Position numbers and translations under genes: made by a program. From Streptomyces sp. TS71-3 (lineage in GTDB: Bacteria > Actinomycetota > Actinomycetes > Streptomycetales > Streptomycetaceae): a DNA stretch of 64,000 nucleotides. The notes under the pieces were generated by a model. The model saw only the letters and a list, made by a program, of their open reading frames with translations. It did not search any database and was not told the origin of the DNA. The stretch is from NCBI RefSeq assembly GCF_018327685.1, contig NZ_BNEL01000001.1, positions 2,418,001 through 2,482,000 of the forward strand, read 5' to 3'. Positions 35,022 through 43,646 of the stretch are shown here, in pieces; positions within the stretch are counted from its first letter, which is position 1; each line of letters starts with the position of its first letter.

Positions 35022-35699
35022 TCACCCGTCGGACAGCGCGACGTACAGCGGCGTGCCGATCAGGACGTTCAGCTCGCGTCCCGCCGGATCCGTGGTCGTG
35101 CCGTGCATCAGCTGGCGGGCGAGGAACTCGCTCGCCTGGCGGGGGCCGCGGAACCCTTCGGCGAAACGGACCACCTGGCGGAGCGCGACGGCTTCTTCGA
35201 TGCTCTCCTGCCCGCGCCGGCTGACCGACCGGCGGATCAGCGTCCGGGAGTGCTCCGGCTCGGTGTCGTCCCGTTCCAGGAGCCCGAAGAGCGCGGGGAG
35301 TTGCGAATGCGGGTGGCTGATCCGCTCCGTCGCCGCCTGCGCCTCGCGGCCGCCGACGAGGTGGTGCGCCGAGCCGATCAGAGCGATCAGCGTGTCCTGC
35401 TCGATCCCGGTGAGCAGCATGAGCCCGTCGCGGTGGATGCCCGACCGCAGGCCGAGTTCCCCCCGGAACCAGGGGGCCGGCTCGTGGACGGAACCGACCT
35501 CGTGTTCCTGCTCGATGTGCCGTTCCACGAGCTGCAGTCTGCTGATGCCGGTGGCCTCCGGCGGCGCGGAGTGGACGGCCAGGCTGATGACCTTCAGGTC
35601 GATGGCGAAGTCCGCCGCCAAGCGCGACAGCATCTTCTGGGGAATCTGCTCGAACAGCAGATTCACCTTGGCGTCGGATATGTAGGTGTAGTACCGCAC
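35022..35699 (-). CDS. DUF7019-like (SAVMC3_10250-type) protein
   Basis: A 225-residue protein beginning VRYYTYISDAKVNLLFEQIP, which I recognise as the N-terminus of the DUF7019/SAVMC3_10250 family of actinobacteria; the function is unknown. Other segments include RYY, IDLKVISLAVHS, APWFRGELGLRSG and the C-terminal FLARQLMHGTTTD then NVLIGTPLYVALS. The last part, reading out a name-like GTPLYVA strand, is typical. The GTG at 35699 is chosen because the family N-terminus begins there and GGGGAA precedes it. An in-frame ATG at 35813 would add 38 residues of repeated GNA/IGNA encoded by upstream DNA repeats. It forms a two-gene operon with the HEAT-repeat gene. Confidence 0.7.
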   Translation of the reverse strand: MRYYTYISDAKVNLLFEQIPQKMLSRLAADFAIDLKVISLAVHSAPPEATGISRLQLVERHIEQEHEVGSVHEPAPWFRGELGLRSGIHRDGLMLLTGIEQDTLIALIGSAHHLVGGREAQAATERISHPHSQLPALFGLLERDDTEPEHSRTLIRRSVSRRGQESIEEAVALRQVVRFAEGFRGPRQASEFLARQLMHGTTTDPAGRELNVLIGTPLYVALSDG

Positions 35700-35898
35700 C
35701 CGCGTTCCCCATCCCCCATACGGAATCCCCTGCGCATTTCCGATGGCATTCCCGATCGCATATCTGCGTGCATTCCCGTACGCACTCCCATGCGAGATGC
35801 GGTGCGGGATCACGCGTATCGAATGCCGCCTGCGAACCGGCCGTTCAGCCTACCGGCACCCCGTCACCCCGGCACCAGGCGCGGCGAAGGCCACGGGA

Positions 35899-35933
35899 GG
35901 CCCGGCCGGGCGCACCTCACACCCGGCCGGGCC
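35899..35933 (-). terminator. Terminator after the GH3 gene
   Basis: A perfect 12-bp stem, GGCCCGGCCGGG (35899-35910) with CCCGGCCGGGCC (35922-35933), and an 11-base loop, located 60 bp past the GH3 stop. It separates the GH3 gene from the DUF7019/HEAT operon downstream on the same strand. The rest of 35700-35992 holds short ATTCCCG/GCATAC-type repeats (about 35725-35800). Confidence 0.8.
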
Positions 35934-35992
35934 GTGTCACGGCGGCTGACGTACCCCCAGGACCCCGGGGGCCCGGAGGTGTCGCCGTGTCC

Positions 35993-38900
35993 TCAGCGGG
36001 CCGGGCGCACCGTGAAGTCCGCCACGCGCAGGCCCTTGCCGAGCACCAGGTAGACGTCCCGGCCACCGCCGGCCCCCGGCGCCAGGCCCGGCGGGGCCTT
36101 CAGGTCGGCTGTCACCGTCTCGTAGGCGTACGGGGACGCCGTGCCCGCCGCGCGGGCCGTGCCCAGCAGGGGGCCGGCCGGCGAGCCGAGCCTGACCTCC
36201 AGCGTTCCCGCGCAGTCCGCCGCGCACGCGACCCGTGCGGTGAGGCGTCCGGGGCCGGCGCCCAGGCGCGTGTCACCGAACTCCAGCCAGCTTCCCGTGG
36301 TGTCGCCCTGCACCGCCGTGCCCTCCGTCTTCGTCTCGTCGACCAGCCGGGTGCCGGCGTAGTCGTCGAAGTTCTCGGCGCGGGTCGGCCGGGCGAGGTC
36401 CCGGGGCGGGATGGTCTCGCCGTGCACGGCCAGCGCGGTGCGGCTGCGGATGTCCGTGGACGAGGCGCCCGCCAGGACGTCGTACGTGCCGCTCTCCACC
36501 ACCCACTTCGAGCGGGTGACGTCCCAGTGGGCGAGGTCGGAGCGGCCCAGCTTCAGCGTGACCTGCCTGGTCTCACCCGGTTTCAGCGACACCCGCTGGA
36601 ACGCCTTGAGCTGCTTCAGCGGCTGCTTGTCACGGGAGTCCCGCTGGTGGGTGTAGAGCTGCACCACCTCGTCGCCGGCCCGCTCGCCGGTGTTGGTGAC
36701 GGCGACGCGGTAGCCGCCGGGCACGGGCGTGAGGGGGCCGTAGCGGAACGACGTGTACGACAGGCCGTAGCCGAACGGGTAGAGCGGCTCGCCCCGGAAG
36801 TACTGGTAGGTGCGGTCCTGCTTGATGATGTCGTAGTCCAGTATGTCGGGCAGGTCGGACTCGGAGCGGTACCAGGTCTGGGTGAGGCGGCCCGCCGGGT
36901 CGACGGCGCCGAAGAGCACGTCGGCCAGCGCGTTGCCGGTCTCCTGGCCGGCGTGCGTGGTCCACAGCAGCGCGGGGACGTCCTTCGCCAGGTCGCCGAG
37001 GGTGGTCGGGTAGCTGTTCTCCACGACCACGACCGTGTGCGGGTTGGCCGCCCTGACCGCCCTCACGAGCGCCTCCTGGGCGGGGGCCAGCGCCATGTCG
37101 GGGCGGTCGTGGGCCTCCCGGCCGTTGATCGCGGGCATCGAGCCGACCACCACGACCGCGGCGTCCTTGCCCTTCACGGCGGCCACGGCCTGCTCGGTGC
37201 CGCTGCTGACCACGTCCTTGGCGAAGTGGGCGGCCTTGTCCTCGGTGACCAGGCCGAGCGTGCCGTCGGCGGTCGGGCCCAGGTAGGTGCCCTGGGTCCA
37301 CCAGGACTCGCTGGTCTCGTATCCGGCGTACCGCAGCAGGTACCCGCCGTCGTCCTGCTGCTCCAGCTTGAACTGCTGCTGCACGTACCAGCCGTTCGGC
37401 TGCTCCTGGTCGTTCGGGAAGCCGGAGCCGTTGTAGCCGACGTACCTGCCGTTGGCCGCCGCGCGCAGCGTCACCACGCCCGCGCCCCAGTCGAAGACGT
37501 CGAACTGCGCGTCGTCCGACGCCGCCGTGCCCGCCTCCCTGAGCGGCGCGCCCGACGCGCCGGTGCCCGCGGTGACGTACTTGCCGGTCGCGGTGTCCTT
37601 CAGCGCGATCCGGTCCACGGCCTCGCTGCCGGTGACGGACCCGGCCGCACCGATCCGGGCGGCGATGCCGTCCTTCGGGGTGACCCGGTACGGCAGGGTG
37701 CCGGAGTACCAGTCGGAGTAGAGCGTGTCGGACAGCGGCCCCACCACGGCGACGTCCTTGTCGCCGCCCGCGGTCAGCGGCAGCGCGCCCTTCGCGTTCT
37801 TCAGCAGCACCATCGACTCGGCCGCCGCCTTGCGGGCCAGCGCCCGGTGCGCCGGGCTGTTGATCACGGACGTGCCGATCGACCCGTACGGGCCGCCGTC
37901 CGGGTCGAACTCGCCGAGCCGGAAGCGCACCGACAGGACGTGCCGTGCCGCGTCGTCGACGTCGGCCTCGCTCAGCAGCCCCTCGTCCAGGGCGGTCCTG
38001 ACGGCCGTCGTGGTCGGCTCCGGGTTCGCGTCGTCGGACGTGAAGCTGTCCACGCCCGCCTTCAGCGCCGCCGCGTCGCCCTCGGCGAGGGTGCCGTAGT
38101 ACTTCTGGCTGCCGGTGGCGAGCAGGTTGTTGGGGGCGCCGGCGTCGGTGACGTTCAGCAGGTCGTGGCCGCTCCAGCTCCGGGCGCCGTCGAGCAGCGG
38201 GCTGACCGTCGACGGGCGGCCGTTCACCAGGTTGTACGAGGACATCACCCCGGTCGCCGCGCCCGCCGTGAGGGCCGGCTCGAAGGCCCGCTCGTCGTAC
38301 TCGTTGAGGACCCGGGGCCGCAGCTCGGACGAGGTGGTGTCGCGGTGCACCTCGTTGTTGTTGCCGAGGAAGTGCTTGAGGGTGGGCGCGGTCTTCAGAT
38401 GGTCAGGGTCGCCGCCGGTCAGGCCGGTGCCGTAGGCGGTGGCCATGGCGCCGGTGAGGTACGGGTCCTCCGAGTAGCCCTCCTCGTTCCGGCCCCACCG
38501 CGGGTCGCGCAGCAGATTCACCACCGGCGCCCACACGTTCAGGCCCCACCCGGCGGGCCGCTCCTGCTGGAACCCCCGGTCCTCGTCGCCCACCGCCGAG
38601 CCCACCTGCCGGATCAGCCCCGGATCCCAGGTGGACGCCAGCCCCAGCGCCTGCGGGAACACCGTGGTCTCACCGAGCCACGCCACCCCGTGCAGCGCCT
38701 CGGTACCGGTCCGGAAGGCGCCGACGCCGAGCCGGGGGACGGCCGGTTCGTACTGGTGCAGCAGGGAGATCCGCTCGTCGAGCGTGAGCCGCCCCAGCAG
38801 GTCGTCCACCCGCTGCGGGAGGGGGAGGGCCGGGTTCCGGAACGGGTACCCGCCCGCCCCGGCGGCACTCGCGACGGTACCGGTGGCCCCGAGCCCGGCC

Positions 38901-39010
38901 ACCAGAGCGAGCGCCAGCGCCGGCACGGCCAGCCGCGTCCACGGCAGCCGGCGGCCGCGACGGCCACCGTTGCGTGCGGTTCTTCTCGGTGCGGTCCTTC
39001 TCGTAGTCAT
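35993..39010 (-). CDS. Secreted glycoside hydrolase family 3 (beta-glucosidase/beta-xylosidase type)
   Basis: A 1005-residue exported enzyme from the ATG at 39010 (GGAGG nine bases upstream). An Arg-rich N-terminus and LAVPALALALVAGLGATGTV form the signal. The mature N-terminal GH3 barrel includes LTLDERISLLHQYEPAVPRL, WAPVVNLLRDPRWGRNEEGY and the nucleophile Asp289 in NVTDAGAPNN. The C-terminal GH3 domain (ESMVLLKNAKGALPL, VVVVGS) is interrupted at about 465-565 by a beta-trefoil/fascin-like module (TGKYVTAG, NGRYVGYNGSG). An Fn3-like domain and a C-terminal jelly-roll-like carbohydrate-binding part follow. It should remove terminal beta-linked sugars outside the cell. A LacI-type operator lies 18 bp upstream of the start, the same as those of the ABC/GH31 operon, so a joint role in xyloglucan-like or xylan-like glycan use is inferred. 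Confidence 0.9.
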   Translation of the reverse strand: MTTRRTAPRRTARNGGRRGRRLPWTRLAVPALALALVAGLGATGTVASAAGAGGYPFRNPALPLPQRVDDLLGRLTLDERISLLHQYEPAVPRLGVGAFRTGTEALHGVAWLGETTVFPQALGLASTWDPGLIRQVGSAVGDEDRGFQQERPAGWGLNVWAPVVNLLRDPRWGRNEEGYSEDPYLTGAMATAYGTGLTGGDPDHLKTAPTLKHFLGNNNEVHRDTTSSELRPRVLNEYDERAFEPALTAGAATGVMSSYNLVNGRPSTVSPLLDGARSWSGHDLLNVTDAGAPNNLLATGSQKYYGTLAEGDAAALKAGVDSFTSDDANPEPTTTAVRTALDEGLLSEADVDDAARHVLSVRFRLGEFDPDGGPYGSIGTSVINSPAHRALARKAAAESMVLLKNAKGALPLTAGGDKDVAVVGPLSDTLYSDWYSGTLPYRVTPKDGIAARIGAAGSVTGSEAVDRIALKDTATGKYVTAGTGASGAPLREAGTAASDDAQFDVFDWGAGVVTLRAAANGRYVGYNGSGFPNDQEQPNGWYVQQQFKLEQQDDGGYLLRYAGYETSESWWTQGTYLGPTADGTLGLVTEDKAAHFAKDVVSSGTEQAVAAVKGKDAAVVVVGSMPAINGREAHDRPDMALAPAQEALVRAVRAANPHTVVVVENSYPTTLGDLAKDVPALLWTTHAGQETGNALADVLFGAVDPAGRLTQTWYRSESDLPDILDYDIIKQDRTYQYFRGEPLYPFGYGLSYTSFRYGPLTPVPGGYRVAVTNTGERAGDEVVQLYTHQRDSRDKQPLKQLKAFQRVSLKPGETRQVTLKLGRSDLAHWDVTRSKWVVESGTYDVLAGASSTDIRSRTALAVHGETIPPRDLARPTRAENFDDYAGTRLVDETKTEGTAVQGDTTGSWLEFGDTRLGAGPGRLTARVACAADCAGTLEVRLGSPAGPLLGTARAAGTASPYAYETVTADLKAPPGLAPGAGGGRDVYLVLGKGLRVADFTVRPAR

Positions 39011-39027
39011 GTGCGGTGCCTCCACGT

Positions 39028-39045
39028 GGTCGAAGCGATTCGATG
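39028..39045. promoter_or_regulatory. LacI-type operator upstream of the GH3 gene
   Basis: GGTCGAAGCGATTCGATG, with a TCGAA-N4-TTCGA core, matches the twin sites at 46039 and 46062 (TGTCGAAnCGnTTCGACA). It lies just ahead of the ribosome site of the GH3 gene. The regulator is probably the adjacent LacI protein. Confidence 0.7.
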
Positions 39046-39206
39046 ACGGTGTGTCTCGTCGTTCTCGTACGTACGTGGTGCGTGGTGCGTCGTCCTTCGT
39101 GACGTAGGTGATGCGTGCGGCCGGTCCGTGGCACCGTCCCCTCGGTGGCTCGGTGGCTCGGTGGCCTTGCGGCCTTGCGGCCGGGTGGCGCGGCTGAGGC
39201 GAAAGC

Positions 39207-39287
39207 TCAGCCAAATCAAGCCCGTCCGGCGATTGAGGACGAGCCCGGAGGGCGAAAACCGGGGCCCCGGGGGGCGTGCCCCCCACA
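39207..39287. repeat. Dispersed-type intergenic element with lacI terminator
   Basis: CAAGCCCGTCCGGCGATTGA followed by GGACGAGCCCGGAGGGCG resembles a very common Streptomyces intergenic element (CCCGTCCGGCGTTTGAGGAC type). At its end, GGGGGG-CGTG-CCCCCC (39269-39284) is a hairpin 3 bp past the LacI stop. Upstream at about 39140-39185, GGTGGCTC and CCTTGCGG are repeated in tandem. Confidence 0.65.
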
Positions 39288-40292
39288 TCAACCGCGCGGA
39301 GCCGTGCTGCCCCGCACCACCAACCGCGGCGCCAGCAACGTCTCCTCCGGCACCGGAGAACCCCCCAGCTTCCGCATCAGCAGCTCCACCGCCCGCGCCC
39401 CCACCTCCCCCGTGGGAATCGCGACGGAAGTCACCGGCACCCGCGCGGAGAGCGCCACCTCCTCCGGACAGATCGCCGTGATCGACAGATCACCCGGCAC
39501 CCGCAGCCCGAGCTGCTCGAACGCGTCGAGCAACGGCTCAAGGAGCGGCTCGTTGTGCACGACCACCCCGGTGAGCGCCGGCTGCTCGCGCAGCAACCGC
39601 TCCGCCACCGCCCGCGCCGCCCCCGGCGACGCCTCGCACGGATGCACGGACGACCTCAGCCCGTGCCGGTCCGCGGCGGCCGTGAACCCCTCGGCGACGC
39701 GCTGCGCGAAGCCGGTCTGCCGCAGGTAGACCTCCGGCGGCGAGCCGATCAGCGCGACGCACCGGTGCCCGAGCAGCGCCAGTTGCTCCACGCACGCCTC
39801 GCCCGCCGCCCGGAAGTCCAGGTCGATGCAGGTGAGACCGGCGGGCTCGGCCGGGAAGCCGATCAGCACCGAGGGGCGGTCCAGGGCGCGCAGCAGCGGC
39901 AGGCGCGCGTCGTGCATCTGGACGTCCATCACGATCAGCGCGTCGACGAGGGCGGTGTCCGCGACCCGCCGCAGCCCCTCCTCGCCCTCCTCCTGGGTGA
40001 GCAGCAGCACGTCGTGGTCGTGCCGCCGTGCCGTGGTCACCACCGACACCGCGAACTGCATCACCACCGGCACGTGCATGCCGCTGCGCAGCGGCACCAC
40101 CAGCGCCAGCACGTTGGAACGGCTGCTGGCCAGCGCCCGCGCGCCGGCGTGCGGCCGGTAGCCGAGCTCGCGGATGCTGGCCTCGACGCGGCGCCGGGTC
40201 TCCGCGGAGATGGACCGCTTGCCGCTCAGCGCGTAGCTGACCGTGCTGGGGGACACCCCGGCGTGCCGTGCCACATCTGTGATCTTGACCAA
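39288..40292 (-). CDS. LacI-family transcriptional regulator
   Basis: A 334-residue LacI/GalR protein. The helix-turn-helix is MVKITDVARHAGVSPSTVSY, with hinge helix RPHAGARALASSRSN. The periplasmic-binding-like effector domain includes VLIGFPAEPAGLTCIDLDF and GVVVHNEPLLEPLLDAF and dimerisation strands. The start codon is TTG, with AGGGGG six bases upstream. It lies between the GH3 and GH31 genes on the same strand, with a terminator upstream (40315-40340), so it is probably transcribed separately. It likely represses the binding-protein operon and GH3 through TCGAA-N4-TTCGA operators, relieved by an imported sugar. Confidence 0.93.
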   Translation of the reverse strand: MVKITDVARHAGVSPSTVSYALSGKRSISAETRRRVEASIRELGYRPHAGARALASSRSNVLALVVPLRSGMHVPVVMQFAVSVVTTARRHDHDVLLLTQEEGEEGLRRVADTALVDALIVMDVQMHDARLPLLRALDRPSVLIGFPAEPAGLTCIDLDFRAAGEACVEQLALLGHRCVALIGSPPEVYLRQTGFAQRVAEGFTAAADRHGLRSSVHPCEASPGAARAVAERLLREQPALTGVVVHNEPLLEPLLDAFEQLGLRVPGDLSITAICPEEVALSARVPVTSVAIPTGEVGARAVELLMRKLGGSPVPEETLLAPRLVVRGSTAPRG

Positions 40293-40314
40293 GGTGGCCC
40301 CCTTCGGCCGCCGT

Positions 40315-40340
40315 GCGACCGGCCGCCACCGGCCGGTCGC
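40315..40340 (-). terminator. Terminator between GH31 and lacI genes
   Basis: A perfect 10-bp stem, GCGACCGGCC (40315-40324) with GGCCGGTCGC (40331-40340), and a 6-base loop, about 100 bp after the GH31 stop. It ends the ABC/GH31 operon. Confidence 0.75.
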
Positions 40341-40437
40341 CCACCTCCGTTACGCGTCCGGCTCCAGAACCGTGCGCGTCCAGCTCCGGCTCGTCACGCG
40401 TCCCGCTCCTGTGCATCACGCGTTCCGCCCCCGCGCG

Positions 40438-42693
40438 TCACACGTCCAGCTCCAGCGTGAGGAACCCGCTGCCCGCCTCGGCGCGCGCCGTGCGCCCCCC
40501 GCACTCGACGGACCACGGCGCGGACGGGTCGCCCGCCGAGGCGCGCAGCGTGTCGCCCTCGCGGGCCACCGTGAACGTCGTCTCGCCCACCGGCACCGTG
40601 ACCTGCGAGCCGGGCTCGGGCGCGAAGACGCGCAGGGTGACCCCGTCGGCGTAGGCGTAGTCGGGCCGGTCGTCCACCGCGCCGACCGGGATCACCGCAC
40701 CGGGCCGCACCAGCAGCGGGACGCTGAGGAAGCCGTGCCGCTCGCGCACCCAGCGCGGTCCGGTGACGCTCTCGCCGGTGAGGAAGTGCGTCCAGGTGCC
40801 CTCGGGCACGTAGTACGCGACGTCGCCCGCGTCGGAGAAGACCGGGGCGACCAGCAGGTCGGGGCCGAGCATGTACTGCCGTTCCAGGTGGGCGCAGGCC
40901 GGGTCGTCCGGGAACTCCAGGACCATCGCCCGCATCATCGGCAGGCCCTCGGTGTGCGCGGTGCGCGCCGCCGCCGACAGGTACGGCATCAGGCCCATCT
41001 TCAGCTTGGTGAACAGCCGCAGCACGTCCACCGCCTCCTCGTCGAAGAGCCACGGCACCCGGTACGACGACGAGCCGTGCAGCCTGCTGTGCGAGGAGAG
41101 CAGCCCGAAGGCGATCCACCGTTTGAACAGCGCCGGGTCCGGGGTGCCCTCGAAGCCGCCGATGTCGTGGCTCCAGTAGCCGAAGCCGGACATGCCGAGG
41201 CTCAGCCCGCCGCGCAGCGACTCCGCCATCGCCTCGTACGTGGACTCGCAGTCGCCGCCCCAGTGCACCGGGAACTGCTGGCTGCCGGCGGTCGCCGAGC
41301 GGGCGAAGACGACCGCCTCGCCCTCCCCGCGGTGCTTGGCCAGCACGTCGAAGACGGTGCGGTTGTAGAGGTAGGTGTAGTAGTTGTGCATGCGCTCGGG
41401 GTCGGAGCCGTCGGCGTAGGCGACGTCGACGGGGACGCGCTCGCCGAAGTCCGTCTTGAAGCAGTCGACGCCCATGCCGAGCAGCGCCTCCAGCTTGGCC
41501 GCGTACCACTCGCGGGCGGTGGGGCTGGTGAAGTCGACCAGCGCCATGCCGGGCTGCCACAGGTCCCACTGCCACACGCTGCCGTCCGGCTTCCTCAGCA
41601 GGTGCCCGAGCGCGCGGCCCTCCGCGAACAGCGGCGAGCGCTGCGCGATGTAGGGGTTGATCCAGACGCAGATGCGCAGGCCCCGCTCCTTGAGCCGGGC
41701 CAGCATGCCCTCCGGGTCGGGGAAGACCCGCGGGTCCCACTCGAAGTCGCACCAGTTGAACTCGCGCATCCAGAAGCAGTCGAAGTGGAACACCGACAGC
41801 GGCAGGTCCCGCTCGCGCATGCCGTCGATGAACGAGGACACGGTCTGCTCGTCGTAGGAGGTGGTGAACGACGTGGACAGCCACAGCCCGAACGACCACG
41901 CCGGCGGCAGCGCGGGCCGGCCGGTGAGCGCCGTGTACTTGCGCAGGATCTCCTTCGGCGTGGGGCCGTAGATCATGTAGTACGTCAGCCGCTGGCCCTC
42001 GACGCTGAACTGCACCCGGGAGACGGACTCCGAGCCGACCTCGAACGACACCCGGCCGGGGTGGTCCACGAAGACGCCGTAGCCGGCGTCGGTGAGGTAG
42101 AACGGCACGTTCTTGTACGCCTGCTCGGTGGCGGTGCCGCCGTCGGCGTTCCACATGTCCACCACCTGGCCGTTCCTGACCAGCGGCCCGAACCGCTCGC
42201 CGAGCCCGAAGACGGACGTGCCGACGCCGAGGCCGAGCTGCTCGCGCAGGTAGTGGCCGCCGCCGGCGTCCCGCATGATGCCCATGCCCTTGCCGCCGCT
42301 ACCGGTCAGCGGCCGGCCGCCGGTGAGGAAGTCCAGGTGCCAGGGCCCGCTGCGGGCCACCCGGAGGGTCAGGGCGCCGGAGGTGAGCAGCGCGTGCTCG
42401 TCGTCGTACGACACCTGGGGGGCGAACTCCGGGCGTTCGGCGACCGTGAAGTGCGGGTCCCGCTCCTTCTCGCCGTCGAAGTGGGTGAGCGTGACCCCGA
42501 TGACGTCGGGCATCGGCGCGTGCGCGCGGACGGTCATGACCGGTCCCTTCAGCAGGTCGCCGCGGTGCCGGATGGGCTGCGTCGGTGCGTGGATCTCCAG
42601 GCTGCCGGGGCCCGGGGACACGTCGAGGACCTCCACCGGGTAGGCGGCGCTGACGCCTTCGCGCAGCATCCAGTAGCCGTCGGTGAACTTCAT
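40438..42693 (-). CDS. Alpha-xylosidase, glycoside hydrolase family 31 (YicI-like)
   Basis: A 751-residue cytosolic GH31 enzyme with no signal peptide. The catalytic nucleophile is Asp415 in CFKTDFGERVP, the alpha-xylosidase YicI pattern (YicI uses Asp416). FHFDCFWMREFNWCDFEWDP also follows YicI, including residues that shape the xylose subsite. Other landmarks are ICVWINPYIAQRSPLF and HWGGDCESTYEAMAESLRGG. It should remove alpha-1,6-xylose from isoprimeverose or xyloglucan oligosaccharides after import. The ATG at 42693 has a perfect AGGAGGAG ribosome site. It is the fourth gene of the binding protein - permease - permease - GH31 operon. Alpha-glucosidase activity cannot be fully excluded. 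Confidence 0.9.
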   Translation of the reverse strand: MKFTDGYWMLREGVSAAYPVEVLDVSPGPGSLEIHAPTQPIRHRGDLLKGPVMTVRAHAPMPDVIGVTLTHFDGEKERDPHFTVAERPEFAPQVSYDDEHALLTSGALTLRVARSGPWHLDFLTGGRPLTGSGGKGMGIMRDAGGGHYLREQLGLGVGTSVFGLGERFGPLVRNGQVVDMWNADGGTATEQAYKNVPFYLTDAGYGVFVDHPGRVSFEVGSESVSRVQFSVEGQRLTYYMIYGPTPKEILRKYTALTGRPALPPAWSFGLWLSTSFTTSYDEQTVSSFIDGMRERDLPLSVFHFDCFWMREFNWCDFEWDPRVFPDPEGMLARLKERGLRICVWINPYIAQRSPLFAEGRALGHLLRKPDGSVWQWDLWQPGMALVDFTSPTAREWYAAKLEALLGMGVDCFKTDFGERVPVDVAYADGSDPERMHNYYTYLYNRTVFDVLAKHRGEGEAVVFARSATAGSQQFPVHWGGDCESTYEAMAESLRGGLSLGMSGFGYWSHDIGGFEGTPDPALFKRWIAFGLLSSHSRLHGSSSYRVPWLFDEEAVDVLRLFTKLKMGLMPYLSAAARTAHTEGLPMMRAMVLEFPDDPACAHLERQYMLGPDLLVAPVFSDAGDVAYYVPEGTWTHFLTGESVTGPRWVRERHGFLSVPLLVRPGAVIPVGAVDDRPDYAYADGVTLRVFAPEPGSQVTVPVGETTFTVAREGDTLRASAGDPSAPWSVECGGRTARAEAGSGFLTLELDV

Positions 42694-42769
42694 TCGGCTC
42701 CTCCTGAGGTGATGGCGCCCACGGTTGCCTGGCGGCCGGTTGCCTGGCGGCCGATTACTCGATGGCCGA

Positions 42770-43591
42770 TTACTTGACGGCGCCCACGGCGATGCCGCGG
42801 GTGAGGGTCCGCTGGAAGACGAGGAAGAAGACGATCGCGGGCAGCACGCCGAGCAGCGCCGCGGCGTTGGTCATGGTGGCGTCCATCAGCCGCTGGCCCT
42901 GGAGGACGCCGAGCGCCACGGACACGGTCTGGTTGTCGTTGGAGATCAGCATCACCAGCGGCAGCAGGAACTCGTTCCACGTCCAGATGAAGAAGAAGAC
43001 CAGCAGCACCCCGATGGTCGGCCGCGAGACCGGCACGACGATCCGCCACAGCACCTGCCACGTGCTCGCGCCGTCGATACGGGCCGCCTCGACGACCTCG
43101 CGGGGGAAGGCGCCCAGCACGGACGAGAGCAGGTAGGTGCCGAAGGCCGCCTGGATCACCGTGAAGACGATGATCACGCTCAGCCGGGTGTCGTACAGGC
43201 CGACCTGCTTGGCCAGGTAGTAGACGGGGTAGACCAGCGCCTCCTGCGGCAGCATGTTCGCGAGCACGAAGAACGCCAGCACCCAGGTGCGGCCCCTGAT
43301 GCGGCCGATGCCGATCGCGTAGGCGTTCAGGATGCTCAAGGCGGCCGCGAGGACCGCCACCGAGCCGCTGATCAGCACGGAGTTGGCGAGCTTCTGCCCG
43401 TAGTCGACGCGCTGCCAGAAGCTCCTGATGCCGTCCAGGTAGAACCCGCCGGGCAGGCTCAGCGGGCCGTGGGCGTTGTACTCGGCCGGGGACTTGACGG
43501 CGTTCAGGGCCACGATCGCGAACGGCAGCACCATGAGGACGGCGCCGATCACGAGGGCGGCGAGGACGGGGGAGCGGCGCAGGGCGGTCAC
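42770..43591 (-). CDS. Carbohydrate ABC transporter permease (MalG-like)
   Basis: A 273-residue permease with six predicted membrane segments, the first LAALVIGAVLMVLPFAIVAL. The EAA loop is EAARIDGASTWQVLWRIVVP, and the C-terminus is typical of CUT1 subunits (FLVFQRTLTRGIAVGAVK). It starts at GTG 43591. It pairs with the 43647 permease and the 44645 lipoprotein, feeding the GH31 enzyme encoded next. The 76-bp gap to GH31 contains imperfect tandem repeats of about 15 bp (GTTGCCTGGCGGCCG, 42723-42770). No ATPase is encoded in the operon. Confidence 0.93.
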   Translation of the reverse strand: MTALRRSPVLAALVIGAVLMVLPFAIVALNAVKSPAEYNAHGPLSLPGGFYLDGIRSFWQRVDYGQKLANSVLISGSVAVLAAALSILNAYAIGIGRIRGRTWVLAFFVLANMLPQEALVYPVYYLAKQVGLYDTRLSVIIVFTVIQAAFGTYLLSSVLGAFPREVVEAARIDGASTWQVLWRIVVPVSRPTIGVLLVFFFIWTWNEFLLPLVMLISNDNQTVSVALGVLQGQRLMDATMTNAAALLGVLPAIVFFLVFQRTLTRGIAVGAVK

Positions 43592-43646
43592 CGCGGTCCC
43601 TCCCGTACCGGTGGTCCCTCCTGTACCGGCGGTCCTTGCACGGGGC

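Noticed and set aside
35768..39046. Plus-strand open frame of 1092 codons
   Set aside because: It is antisense to the GH3 gene; composition is of shadow type.
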